DNA from: Magicicada septendecula
Taxonomy: Eukaryota > Arthropoda > Insecta > Hemiptera > Cicadidae
Direction: 5' to 3'
Assembly: GCA_034769895.1 (NCBI GenBank)
Contig: CM068371.1
Span: forward strand, 402,581,469 to 402,645,468
Length of the DNA stretch: 64,000 bases
Shown here: positions 47,501 through 59,617 of the stretch, in pieces
Position numbering within the stretch: position 1 is the first letter of the stretch
Layout of the letters: each line of letters starts with the position of its first letter
Position numbers and translations under genes: made by a program
Notes under the pieces: model-generated
Told to the model about the DNA's origin: nothing
The model's database searches: none
Seen by the model: only the letters and a program-made list of their open reading frames with translations

Positions 47501-50396
47501 CAACCTTGACGTAAGCCTGTGGTTACTTAGAATTCGTCGGAAATATGTGACCCTACACCTGCTACCATCATGGACATTAAATGCAGTTCAGACGCCCTGT
47601 AAATTTCAAATTACTTTATACTGTTATTCACTTGTCTCACAAGTTACTGTTCAGTTTACACGTCAGCGCTCTTGTGACGATTTCGAAAATATTAAGACAT
47701 AATTGTTTTTTACTTCAAAAAAAATTAAACACGTCTCTTGATTCTAATATCAGAAGTGTTTAAAAAATAAGTTCTTTTTAAGGTAAACGGAAAGTAAACT
47801 CTTTTTTTATCAGAACTGTTACACGTTATCACTTATATCTCTGCAAGACTATCACGTGACGACGGGTAGTTCAGTGCTGTGAGTCCGGCTCAAGGTCCAG
47901 TCAATCCAATCCCGTTTATCTACTGTCGATGCAAAACGGCACTCTTTCTAAGGTTTCTACTGATTGCGTTAGTAAAAATGCGACATCTACACATTAGCAC
48001 AACAACACCAATCTCCACGGTATAGCTAGTCATTCCACATGATTAAATGCATACTGGTTTCTCTGAAGCGGTTGTGCGTTGTGTTAAGACGCGGTAGGCC
48101 ATGGGCCTAGTGCTTAATAGAAGATATACAAGCCTGTCTCTCCTAAGCTACTTCAGTGGTACACAGGAGCCATTATTAGTTAAATTACAACCGTAATTTT
48201 AGAATAGATTTTCCTAGCCTGTAAACTTATTCATAGACAATGCTATGTTGTTTAACATACTCTTCAGATTAGGCGATTGTGTTGTAACCGTGTGAATTCC
48301 AGCGATTCTTGTTTAGAGACTTATATAATGATACAATGTTTAGAAGAATAAACACACAGACAGAATGTATTAACACTCTAAATCGTAGAATGAACTTTTA
48401 CGTAGGACACTTTACATGTGTCACGAGAAATGTGATGCACTGCCTTTAATGTTAGACGATGGCCAACGTGAAGAAGTCGCGGACGTGAGAAACATCACGG
48501 AGTGAACCAATGCAGATGGTGCAACCTTTAATACACTACGTAGAGAATAAAGATAAGTGTCATAATTATTACAGAGATGGTATTTGTGGGGAGGGGGACC
48601 ATTATATGACGTTATGATAATATACTCCAATTCCTCAATTGAGGTTGGCGGCAAGTCCTTAAAATTCAGTACGGTAATTGAAACGACCTAAACTAGACGA
48701 ATTTCTTCCATAAGAAACAATAGCAAAGATAGACGCTAGGTTGTAAAACACGGAATTTTTAATGGAACATTAATGCACGTAAAATTGTATTGCATGTGAA
48801 GTGTAAAATATACTGCATGTTTAATGTAGCATACAGTACAGCAATAGTAGTAACGGAATTTTGACATTTAAGACCTACAGTTTTTAAACATGTTTTTGTT
48901 CAAGCTTCAGAATTTTCACCACAATCGACTGTTTAGATGCTTCGGCCGAAGGAATTAAGAGTTAACTGGTTTGTAGATTTCAAGTGCCTCAGGCTGTTGA
49001 TAACGTTGCGTTAAACTTTCGCTATTGTGATCAACAGCGAAATTAAGTAAGATAATTAAGTAAATAAATTAAGTAATAAATTAAGAGTAAGATAAAATGC
49101 ACTTTCCATTTCTTTTACTGTTAAATATTGCTCCCTTTCAGCTTCTTCCTTGTCGATTTCTTCTTTATCCTCAGGATTTCGTCTTCTAAGCCCCAGTAAT
49201 AAGACTTCCGCTTGAAAGACAAGAGCTTCTTCGATGTCTCTTTTCAAGTTCCTACAAATTTGCCACTGAATATTGAAGGTTATTAGCGTCGGTCACGATG
49301 TATTATAATCACTTTACAATCGCTACGTGATACTCAAAGGAAAGGATAAAGTATACTTAATATAATACTAGCTGTATATCGTTGTAATATAGAAATTATT
49401 ATCGTATCAATATCATAGCTATCGTACGTGTGGTAACCCTGTACATGTATATCAGGTGTACTGAGGAGAGGGGGGCAGAGAGGTATGTGCGTCATTCCAG
49501 AATTGGTTATTTCCTCAAATCCCGGGAAGCGGTGGAAACTCACGTATGTACCCGTACAACTAATCTCCGCACGCGGCCCGTTGCGTGCACGGCGCTCGCG
49601 CTCCTGTTCCGTCTAACGTAACCCTCTGACACGTTACGGCGCCTCACTGCGTCTTCTGCGTTCTTTAAAAACAAATTATTTTGTTTGGTGCTCGTTCCAG
49701 CAAAGCGTATTTTGGTATCTTATCGTATTGTTTATATTCAGCGTATGAGCTGCTCATTGCAGGGTGTCTATAAAGTTGAAGCCGTTTTCAGAGGATGTCT
49801 GCAGGAGGGAATCGTGTCGCCGTTGACGTAATTTAAATTTTGGGGGAGGCCTTTTTTGAAAAGGAGATGTATGTGTTGGTAGAAATGTAGATAAGAGCAT
49901 TTTACCTTTTTTAGGCTTTGTTATGTTTTATTTACTTCGAATTAAACGTAATAAATGTTTCAAAGTACTATGTTCTGTGATTGTGAGCCTGATAATAGCC
50001 TATATTTTCCATATTATTAACTACATTCTTGTAAGATGGCTAAATAGGAGGGATCCATTTCTTAAAATCGTGGGGAGAAATAGCGTCATAAGGGTTATGG
50101 GGGTTGGCACCCCTGCCCGTTACCGGTATGACTAAAACTAATCGAGAAACATTTCGTTTTACATATCACACACACCAAGTTTGACTCAGAGCTGTTATAA
50201 AATTTCTTATTTTGTTTACCTTTATATACTTAATTAGGGCTGATGTGCAATTCAGTTGTCTGTCCATCGCCTTAGGCTACTTTGTTTTTCTCTGTCCATC
50301 TTTCTACTAACATTCCTTTTTCTTGAATTACACGTTTATAGCTCAGAATAAAGCTCATTTTTCAACAGTTAAAATAGTTATATGTTTTCAAATTCT
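47501..50396. other. No gene seen; one simple AT tract
   Basis: A TAA/AAGTAA-type simple tract lies at about 49035-49095. A GC-rich CpG-containing patch is at 49550-49650 without a supportable gene. 'GCAGGGTGTCTATAAAGTTG' at 49760 resembles a transposon tip but has no partner that I can find. Confidence 0.45.
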
Positions 50397-50550
50397 TCTT
50401 CTCTAACTTCCTTGTTAGGACTCTGTCCTGTTCCATAACAACGGTCCTACATGCTGTCACTCCACCTCTTCCTTGGCCGACCAATGCTCCTCTTGGTGTT
50501 TGGTTGGCTATCTCTTGCCTTTTTCACTAGCCTTGTGTCATCCATTCTTG
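50397..50550 (-). pseudogene. LINE C-terminal tail (downstream half of an interrupted copy)
   Basis: The minus strand reads 'RMDDTRLVKKARDSQPNTKR', then 'SIGRPRKRWSDSM' and a stop, the closing segment of a LINE ORF2. The last base of homology on the upstream side is at 50550 (plus-strand CTTG). The preceding residues of this protein are found at 53003 onwards, so this and the 53003-53610 fragment were one copy before an insertion separated them. Confidence 0.85.
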
Positions 50551-52998
50551 TACGATGATAATATGCAAATTACTTGCATAAATTAATAGGTTACCTTAAT
50601 TATGTAAAATTTGACTTTAGATAGCCCCGTGTTGTTGGAGCGCCAATTAATATACGGTGTAATTAATTGAATTGTGAATTCTTAATTGTTAATTATGTAA
50701 GGATTAATGAGTAGACCCTTCATAGGCTAATTACCACAATGTAATTAAGGTACAAATCTATTAATTTACTCAGGTTGCTTCTTTAAGATTAATGTGGTTC
50801 TTTATTTAATTGGTCAATCACTAATGTAGATAGAATCGTGAGTTAGTCGCCATTTACGACTGTGTAAACAAAATGTTAAATAAGATTTTAGTTCTCATGA
50901 GTATTCATTCAATAGGCTACACATTAGAATTTATGTGGTTATAATAGTGATTTGAATTGTGAATTACACTGGGTTTTCTGATAATGATGAACGCATTATT
51001 GATTGCTTAGGTACTAATTTATTATATGTTAAACATTTCGTATTTAATAACAAACATATATATATATATATATATCTTCCTGGTACCTGTAAATACATAC
51101 AACATATATCAAAACATAAATTCCTCCGTAATTGCTCTCTGAAATACACACAACATATATAAAATACATACAACTAAATCAAATAATATTTACTCTATCT
51201 AATGCGTTCATTCACCCAGATGGATTGGCTTTAATAGATCATGATTATATATTTGAATGCAACCTTCTTTTAATAACTTTTCTCATAATTACTCAGGTTA
51301 GATTCTTGGAAAGAGACAGGACAGTAGTTTGACTATGCTAACAAGATCATATAGAGTTACTTGGTAATGGTTTATCCGTTATTTCCATCGGTGCTATACC
51401 CCAGGTGATGACGATCGTTGAAAATGCTGCTCCATTGAATAATGATGATGATTATGATCACTTTCACTGGTTATTCGCACTCGCGTCGTTAACAGAATAG
51501 TGTGTTATGTTATTCTATGTTCGCACGCTTCACTTTGTCTCCGCGTATAACCATGCTTGCTTGAGTGTTCTGTGTGTTTCTTTGTGTGACTACACAAGGT
51601 ATTATTGTGTGGCTGTCTAATAGTTCCTTTGAATAAAAGTGTCTTGGTTACAGTAATTTATGGATATTATTACATCGTTCACGCACATTGTGAATTACTG
51701 TTCGTTATACTGTTTTCTAAGTCGTAAACAATTATATATATTCTTAGTTAAATAAAGTTCAGTTCACCATTCCGCGTACTTTAAGAATTCACGGTTGTTC
51801 GATATACCGATTCACTTCGAAAATCACGTGACTGTTCTTGATAGAAGTACGACACTTAGTAAACTAATGAGATTGTTTGTAACATTATAAAGTTAATTAT
51901 GAGAGTTAGGTGTCTCTCAAATACTTTTATAGTCCGAAATATTATAAGATTCTTCGCGAACTGTTTGATAAGTTATGTTAGACACTCATTAAAGTTTCTC
52001 AATAAGACTGCGTCGCGAACGACTCAAAATTATTATAAGACTCCTCGCGAACTGCTCGAGAATTATTATAAGACCTTAAATTTTATTATAAGACTGCCTT
52101 GTCCCGCGTCGGACACTTGGTTTTTATCAACGTCTCCCTACTAGAAATTTGGTCTCTGGCTTGTCCACGCCTAAGATTACTATGATAGGCTGAAACACTA
52201 CCCTCTCTCGAAGCCTTTTCCCACCATTTCGAAGTCTTCCAGTCTTCTATCCTCTGATTTGTTCTTCTCCTAGTTGCTATGGAAACTGGCTTCTCTTTCG
52301 CTCTCTCTCGTGAAATACTTTGTTCTGATAGGTAGCTAGATATGTCCTTTGAATCGTCTTGTCCAGGCGTCACTCTCGTTCTGGGAAATGCAAGCCATTC
52401 CCCGCATGTCAGTCAACTCATTGTTCGAGTTTCCAGCAAGGGTTTACTCTAACATCTCGGGTATTGTTCGTTTCTGAAACTCTGCGTCCTGGCAATTAAC
52501 CGTTTTCCATCCAGTGTCGACAGCTGTAACCTCCACGCCTTCTCGTTGTAAATCTCAGCTTGTCACTTAGGCGTATATCCCGCTGTGCCACGACGCTGGT
52601 TCTCTTCATAATTTGTTGTTCGGATCGTTTCTAAAGACTGCAGTACGTCCTCAACCCTTTGTCCCTCGTCTCGTTTTTTGTATAGTGACCTCGTTTCTTA
52701 GCTACAACCTTAAATGTATCCTTGCTTCGATTCTGCGTAAACGTACGACTGAGCCCAAGTACATTGTTCGATTTGTTACGGTGTCATAATTCTCCGTTGG
52801 CACGCTCCTGTCAACTCGAGTTGTCATTTCTATTGTTGCCTCGTACTGAACACGCTTCTATTGTCTGATAGGGCGTTAGTTGTCACCTACCCCAATTAAC
52901 TTTGTTTTATGGCTCTGTTCTTAGAGTCACTGCCACCGTAGCGTGAGAACAAACTGGTCAAGAAGGAAAATTAAATTTTTAATTTTTTGATTGCTATA
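50551..52998. mobile_element. 2.45-kb insertion within a LINE, class unknown
   Basis: The insertion is defined by the LINE reading frame that it splits: 'NEHIS' ends at 53003 and 'RMDDTRLV' begins at 50550. CTTG occurs on both sides (50547-50550 and 52999-53002), a possible 4-bp target duplication. The interior is AT-rich and holds a degenerate short repeat, 'GAATTATTATAAGAC' with 'CGCGAACTG', at about 51935-52095, an AT microsatellite at 51055-51076, and a 95-codon minus-strand frame (52086-52373) that I do not recognise. Near the left end the minus strand shows 'TTGGCGCTCCAACAACACGG' (50647-50628), reminiscent of an LTR-retrotransposon primer-binding site, but LTRs were not identified. Confidence 0.6.
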
Positions 52999-53002
52999 CT
53001 TG

Positions 53003-53610
53003 ATATGTGTTCATTCCATATCCTTCTTCTCGCGATCCAAGAATTACTATCTGTTGTATCACACATTTTTCTTATACTCTTGTTTGGAATCTGTCGTACC
53101 CTGTATCTCCTAGTGCCCTCCGTAATATAGTAATTTCTATAGTTTGTCGTTTTCTTTGAGTTGTTGCTGTATCTGGCTTAGTCTCTGATGCATGTGATTT
53201 TACTGGACGTATTGTGCTTTTGTAAACCCTACCCTTGCTTCTTGTGTGAGGTATTTATTATTCCATATAAGGTTATTAATGCATCCAGCAATTCTTCTTG
53301 CTTTCATCAATTGATGTTCCATTTCTTTATCTGCCCTATCGTTACTTGTAACCCTTGTTCCTAAGTAGTCTGTCTGCATTACTTGTTCTATTATTCTATC
53401 GTTTATCACAAACTTACACCGTAATGGGTCATGTGAAATTGTAATTGATTTTGTTTTCTCTTCCCCTATCTTCATGCTATATATCTGGCATGCTTTGTTA
53501 CAATTATACACAAGTCTTTGTGAGTAATTTTATTTTTCCGCTATTAGTTTATACTCGTCTGCATTCGTTCCGCGTCGTCTGCATAACATACAATATTAAA
53601 CACACTTCTA
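53003..53610 (-). pseudogene. LINE reverse transcriptase fragment (upstream half of an interrupted copy)
   Basis: The minus strand near 53590 gives 'VCYADD', the catalytic motif. Next are 'NKACQIYSMKIGEEKTKSIT', 'INDRIIEQVMQTDYLGTRVT' and 'ARRIAGCINNLIWNNKYL', then 'TETKPDTATTQRKRQTIEIT' and 'ILRRALGDTGYDR' with stops and shifts, ending 'IWNEHIS' at the insertion point. The 5' part of the element is missing. The pattern is that of the arthropod LINE group whose ORF2 ends 'RRSIGRPRKRW', as the detached tail at 50397-50550 does. Confidence 0.85.
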
Positions 53611-55490
53611 CCCATCCTGTGTTATCAAATTGATAAAACATGGACTTTCAATTCACGTTGAAGGTAGACAGCATTCTTAATCTTTAAGGAACTTGCTAAA
53701 TTTTAAGAATTTTCTTTTAATTTGTACATGTTTAAATTTATTTTAGTTTCTTAAAAAACTAAATTCCGCAAATCTTGCAAACGTTAGTATGTTTAATTGT
53801 TCCGAAATTTTGCTTTCTTTTAGACGCTATTGTTATTATATGTGTATTAGATCGGGCCTTTAGGGCGAATAAAAATCCCTGTCGACTTTGAAACCGACTT
53901 TTCCAATTGAATGTGGATCGCACGTCCAAACAGGCTGACTTGTATTACTACGTTTTGGTTATTACGATATGCTGTGATTGTCCGAAATGTTGACTTTTGT
54001 TTGCGTGACCATAACGATAACGGTCGCAGAGACAATATTAACCAGAGACAGTAAAACATGTAACATAAAAGTAATGTATCTTCATAATGAAGACTACTGA
54101 AGTGATAGTAAGATTTAATTAGTACTATACTTGTATGTATCTTTGAATTGCTATTATCAGCGTTTTGGAATTGCATCCATGGGAAGGTATTTCTTGTGTA
54201 CAAAGGAAAGTGTAACTCAAGGCATGGATAATATTCTTCTCAAAATTAATGTTAAGCGTTCAGCTTCTTTTATTATCAGAGAAATCAGTTTGTTTTTATT
54301 GTTTATATTAACATTGGAAACATATGGCATGGAAGATAGCGTTAAAACCGTTTATTTCTCATAAATCCTGTTTACGTGTGCAACATCTTCTCGTTAGTTC
54401 TTCGGCAAATATTTGTAGTATACATGTAATGTTAGTTTGTCTCCGTACGCACCGGTTTAATATTCTCGCGTTAGTGAAAAGCCTCAATGTTAATTATGCG
54501 AAGCAAATATTCTAGGAAAGTCGTTATTCAGATATGGCTGTGTAAGCGCCGAGTGTATAACTACAAGCTGTAAGGGCGAAGACACATCCAAGTTAACGAA
54601 ACAGCCGCGCGCTCGATTCGAACGGAAAACGTTTCCTATTAAAGACGTTTAATGAGAATAAACAGAGTAGTCCTAAATCCCGCGAGCTCGTCGCGTCGTT
54701 TGAACTGTGCACATAAAGATGAAAAGCCGAATTTATATGATGATGCTTTTGGATAATATTCATTCAGAAAGGCCTATACGAATATTTGATAATTCGTACG
54801 CGCGTGATAATTCGTATTGTATACATAAATTAATTAGTTTTGTTGCACGTACGATCGTAACTCTCTGTACTTTGCACTTTTACACACGCAGTACTTTTAA
54901 TATTTTATGTATAAAACATTTGCATTTGCATTTCCAAAAATTTGCAATAGCTACCGCAGTTCTGTCTGACCATTGTTAACCTAGTCACTTTCATGTATTT
55001 TTTCTCAGTTTCTGTAAGAGCTACAAAGCTGATATTTTTTTAAGTGCTTTGTCTTATATCGTACGGCTTTATTTGTATCATCGTACAACTTTTAATGTGT
55101 GCAATTAAAAAAAATTCCTTACGTCATGAAAGCATTCGTAGAGTGCGGATATAAGTTTGTGCTCCGTTATCTCTTGTGTTATTGTTTTGTTATGTTTATA
55201 AATATAGTTTATCATCTTAGTTTAACATTTATCTAATCTGTATATACTGTGACTGTTTTGACTTCCAGCGCCCTGTGTGTGTGTGTGCGCGCGCGCAACT
55301 TGTCAACGTATACTGTCTTTCTAGGCTTCAGTGCGTGCGTGCGCTGTGTGTGTGTGATTGTGTACTTGAGTGAGTGAGCACATGGAAAACTGGTCCATTC
55401 TCGTAAACCGTATCGGCTTGTGAGTGTACGTATGCGTTATCAACTTGAAACAGTTGTGTTCAACCTTGAATACGCGTATATTTGACCCAC
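53611..55490. other. No gene seen
   Basis: AT-rich; alternating GT/GC runs at 55274-55297 and 55330-55362. Near 54566, 'AAGGGCGAAGACACATCCAA' looks like a DNA-transposon tip but no inverted partner was found. Confidence 0.45.
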
Positions 55491-55644
55491 TTGCAATAGA
55501 TCCTAACTCGTATGCCTATCAACAAAATCGCCATCTTACACAGTAGGCCTACATGCAGCATCCGACACCACAGCACCCAGGGCATTTTTCGCTGCCTTTA
55601 CCTCAAAATACGCCATATAATGCAAATGTTATCATCCACACACT

Positions 55645-56868
55645 ATGAGCGACCAGTGCCATGGGCAACATTCTCATATGCCACCACAGGTGAACGTCCC
55701 ACCGTCATTCCCACCACGTCACACAGAAAGTGAGTGGCAAACCATACCCGTTGCACGCAGCGCGAAACGTCTGCGGAGTCCAGACGACAAAAACCACGCA
55801 CGCAAACAAGTTAAACAGAGAAACTATTGGTTAAGTAACCCAATCAGTACGCAAAACAGGTATGAAAGATTAGACGACAATGGGGACCTTCAATCAGAAG
55901 GGACTGAAAATCAAACGAATAACCCTGACGAGCCTAAACCCCCACCAATATTTGTTGCAGGTGTTAAATAAATCAATCCACTTATCGACTTGTTAAATAC
56001 AATCGTCCCAGATAAATACGCCATAAAAGCACTTCATAACGATGAAGTGAGAATACAACCATCTACCGGCAAAGACTATACCAGCATCATCAAGGCATTA
56101 AAGGAAAAAGACACCGAATTCCATACATACCAATCAAAGCAGTCAAGACCATTTCGCGTGGTTTTAAAGAATGTACATCCGTCTACAAACATAGAAGAAA
56201 TAAAAAGCGGCATTCAAAAACTCGGGCACGATGTCATCAACATTTTGAACATCAAGCAGCGAAAAACAAAAGAACCGCTACCGCTATTTTTCGTAGACAT
56301 AAAACGTAATGATAACAATCATGAAATGTATAATGTACGTAAACTACTGAATTTAATTGTTACGTTTGAACCTCTGCATGTTAAACAAGAGTTACCCCAA
56401 TGCATGCGATAAATGCCTGGGTGCGATAGAAATCCCCGCTGCGTCAAATGCCTGGGTAATCACTTTACAAAAGACTGCTGTAGGACTGAAAGAACCAATG
56501 ACGTGAAATGTGTAAATTGTAAAGAAAACCATCCTGCTAACTACAGGGGTTGTTTAATATATCAACAACTACATCAGAGGCATTACTCACGACCACCGTT
56601 AACTCAACAAGGAAACCAGGATATTCTCCAAACACCTATAAGACCGCTACCCCTGCAACCACTTCAACCAGGTGTATCTTATGCGCAGATAGCTAACCGG
56701 AACTCACAACAATACCAATCCTCTTCCAACGCTCAACAACCAAGTCGTACCACATCATCACAACAAACGGACGTCCTCGTAAAAATGGAAAAAATGATGG
56801 TAAACTTTATGGAACGTATGGGTAAGATGATAGACCTTATAACAACCCTGGTTAGTAAGATACGCTAA
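55645..56868 (+). pseudogene. Jockey-type ORF1, two in-frame stops
   Basis: One reading frame runs the whole way with TAA at 55969 and TAA at 56410. Segments in order: a Pro/His-rich start and basic 'SAKRLRSPDDKNHARKQVKQ'; 'PPPIFVAGVK' and 'NTIVPDKYAIKAL'; 'DTEFHTYQSKQSRPFRVVLK' and 'GHDVINILNIKQRKTKEPLP', the PRE_C2HC-type domain; 'VKQELPQC' then the second stop inside the first zinc knuckle; 'CVKCLGNHFTKDC' and 'CVNCKENHPANYRGC'; and a Gln-rich C-terminus. The stop TAA overlaps the ORF2 ATG (TAATG at 56866-56870), typical of termination-reinitiation coupling. The ATG at 55645 is the first in this frame after an upstream stop. Confidence 0.9.
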
Positions 56869-59511
56869 TGGCACAGGTCTTGAGACTAGCCGTATGGAAT
56901 GTCAATGGCCTGTGTCAGCACGTGCAAGAGGTCAAGACGTTTCTCCAAATCCATAACATCGACATCATGCTTATCTCCGAAACGCACTTCACAGAAAAAA
57001 GTTTCATAAAAATTCCGAGGTACAACATCTACAACACCAACCATCCTGATGGTAAAGCTCACGGGGGCACCGCACTCATAGTTAAAAATAATGTAAAACA
57101 TTACGAAACCGACAAATATGTGACCGAACACCTACAAGCAACAAGCATCGTGGTTGACATCAGTACTGGACCACTAACAATCTTCGTCATGTATTGCCCG
57201 CCGAAGGACAATAACCAGCAACAGCACTTCGAAGACTTCTTCTTGATACTTGGCAATAGGTTCATTGCTGGCGGGGATTATAACGCTAAGCACACCAGAT
57301 GGGGGTCAAGAATTACAAGTGGCAAGGACATTGCACTCCTGGAAACCATTCAAGCTCTTAATCTTAGTTATATCTCATCAGGGGAGCCAACTTACTGGCC
57401 TACAGATAGAAACCGATTACCGGAGCTCCTCGATTTCTGTATCACCAAAGGTCTCAACATCAGTCAAATCCGGACACAGACAAGCTTGGACCTATCCTCC
57501 GATCACTCCCCTGTGATAGTAACAGTTCACTCCCAAATTGTTCGAAGACAAAAACAGCCAACATTATATAGCAGACTAACTGACTGGGACTTGTTCAGAC
57601 GCCATGTAGACGATTTAATGACTTTGAACATCCCATTGAAAACAGACACTCACATAGAATAACACGGTCGAAACCCTCACAAAATCCATACAAACAGCTG
57701 CGTGGATGGCTACACCTGACCGCAACATGACGCAAATCAACGAACCATGCCCAGTAATAGTTAGGGAAAAAATTGCTTACAAACGCATGCTCAGGAAACA
57801 ATGGCGGATGAACAGAACAGCGGCCAATAAACAAAAATTAAATAAAGCCTCGACGGACGTGAATAACTTACTTTACGACTTGAAAAATCAAGGACTTCAA
57901 GAATGTCTGGAGAACCTCTCAGCCTCAGAAGCTAATAATTACTCGCTTTGGAAAGCCACAAAACGTATTAAACGGCCGCAACAATCCATACCCCCAATTA
58001 TGGACGCCAGTGGACAGTGGGCCAGAGATGGTAAAGAAAAAGCCGCCGCATTTGCAAACTATCTGCATGATGAACCTGAACACGATGACGAGGTAGCTGC
58101 ATTCCTAAATGTCCCGTTCCAGATGACGTTACCAGCTTGTAAATTCAAATTAAAGGAGGTGCAAGCAGTTATCACTAGGGAAATTAACCCCAAGAAAGCG
58201 CCAGTGTATGACCTGATTACCGGCAAAGTGCTACAAGAGATAACGAAAAAAATGTCTGAAAGCGATAACCCAGATTTTCAATTCCATACTGCAACTCGGC
58301 CATTTCCCGCACCAGTGGAAAGTTGCGTAGATTGTAATTCTGCTCAAACCCGGTAAACCAATGCACGCGATAACATCCTATAGACCCATAAGTCTTTTGC
58401 CACTTTTATCAAAGGTGTTTGAAAAACTTCTTCTTCAAAGACTCCAACCAATATTACATGAGAGGGAGACAATACCTGATTTCCAATTTGGCTTCAGAAA
58501 AAAAACATGGCACCATAGAACAGGTCAATCGCATTGTAAATAAAATAAGCAGCGATCTCGAAGGTAAACGATATTGCTCTGCAGCCTTACTGGACATAAG
58601 CCAGGCCTTTGACAAGGTTTGATACACCGGCCTATTATACAAATTGAAGAAACTCCTTCCACACGATTACTATCTTGTCCTCAGATCATACCTCCAAGGT
58701 AGATACTTCTTTGTCAAACATCAAGATGAATTTACAAGCTTGCATCAAGTCAACTCTGGAGTCCCACAAGGAAGTAGGCCTGTACTGGGTCCTGTGCTCT
58801 ACCTAATATATACCGCAGACCTTCCAACGTCAAATCAAGTTATGACAGCAACTTTCGTCGACGACACGGCGATCCTGGCATCGCACGCTGATGCTGCCTG
58901 CGCCTCACGTAACCTACAGATCAACCTTAATGAAATCCAGCAATGGTTAAAGAAGTGGCGGGTAAAGGCGAACGGAACTAAATCATCACACATTACCTTC
59001 ACTATGAGACGTGACAGCTGCCCGCCGGTAACACTCGATAACTGCCAACTACCGCAAAAGGAAGATGTAAAATACCTCGGTATATATCTGGACCGCCGCC
59101 TTACCTGGCGAAAGCACATAATTACCAAAAACAAACAGCTCAGACTACAGTACAGGTAACTCTGCAAAGCAAACTCCGTATCTACAAAGCCATACTTAAG
59201 CCAACCTGGACATATGGCATCCAGCTGTGGGGGACAGCGAGTACTTCAAATTCGAGATTTTAAAACGATTCCAGAATGTGGTGCTCCGAGCTATGGTCAA
59301 CGCTCCTTGGTACGTACCGAATAATGTCATCGAGAACGACCTCCAAGTGACTTCTGTCCGTCATGAAATCAAACGATTCTTCGTTAACTACAGTAAGAGA
59401 CTAGCAGCGCACCCCAACGAACTAGCTCAAAAGCTCATGGAAGACGCAGGCACCAACACAAGAAGACTCAAACGCCACAAACAAGTGGACATTCCGGCTA
59501 GATTTATGTAA
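56868..59511 (+). pseudogene. Jockey-type ORF2: AP endonuclease plus reverse transcriptase, many lesions
   Basis: The endonuclease domain (56868-57662) has 'AVWNVNGL', 'MLISETHF', 'GGDYNAKHTRWGSR' and 'DLSSDHSPVIV', then a frameshift/stop at 57660. The linker and fingers (57706-about 58240) contain 'NPKKAP'. After frameshifts come 'YRPISLLPLLSKVFEKLLLQ', 'IPDFQFGFRKK' with an A-run slip at 58498-58505, 'LLDISQAFDKV' followed by TGA at 58620 where Trp is expected, 'GVPQGSRPVLGPVLYLIYTA' and the catalytic 'FVDD' (58854-58865, Val for the usual Ala), then 'VKYLGIYLDRRLTW'. The thumb continues in other frames as 'YKAILKPTWTYGIQLWG' and 'FQNVVLRAMVNAPWYVPN', ending 'NTRRLKRHKQ' at 59511. Two extra residues (Arg-Pro, AGGCCT) sit inside the normally invariant GVPQGSVLGP motif. 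Confidence 0.92.
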
Positions 59512-59617
59512 TATTAGTGCTTAAGGAGGAGTGATCAATGGACCACCCTCTACATGTCATATATATTGTCACCAATTTTGCCAAATGTTTATTTTGTAAA
59601 CAGATTGCAAAAAAAAA

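Larger units (their letters stand above)
55491..59617 (+). mobile_element. Second Jockey-type retrotransposon, decayed
   Basis: Plus-strand element with ORF1 (about 55645-56868) and ORF2 (56868-59511), then about 100 bp of 3' UTR and a 9-base A run at 59609-59617. The 5' boundary is uncertain; a Gln/His/Pro-rich reading upstream of 55645 in another frame suggests that ORF1 began earlier. Domain order matches the minus-strand Jockey at 40.7-45.7 kb, but sequence and codon choice are quite different (AT-richer), so these are separate families. It is inactivated by several stops, frameshifts and a deletion near 59159-59227. No target duplication was identified. Confidence 0.88.

Noticed and set aside
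49056..49247. 63-codon Glu-rich minus-strand frame
   Set aside because: Looks coding-like in composition but is short, partly overlaps a simple TAA tract and matches no family I can name.
52086..52373. 95-codon minus-strand frame inside the 2.45-kb insertion
   Set aside because: Charged and uninterrupted, but without any transposase, gag or protease motif; insufficient to call a gene.
55491..55560. First TAGGCCTA of the second Jockey element as an insertion that breaks ORF1
   Set aside because: Removing AGGCCT gives a plausible Gln/His/Pro-rich frame, but that frame is not in phase with the ORF1 frame at 55645, so I cannot show that the site was coding.
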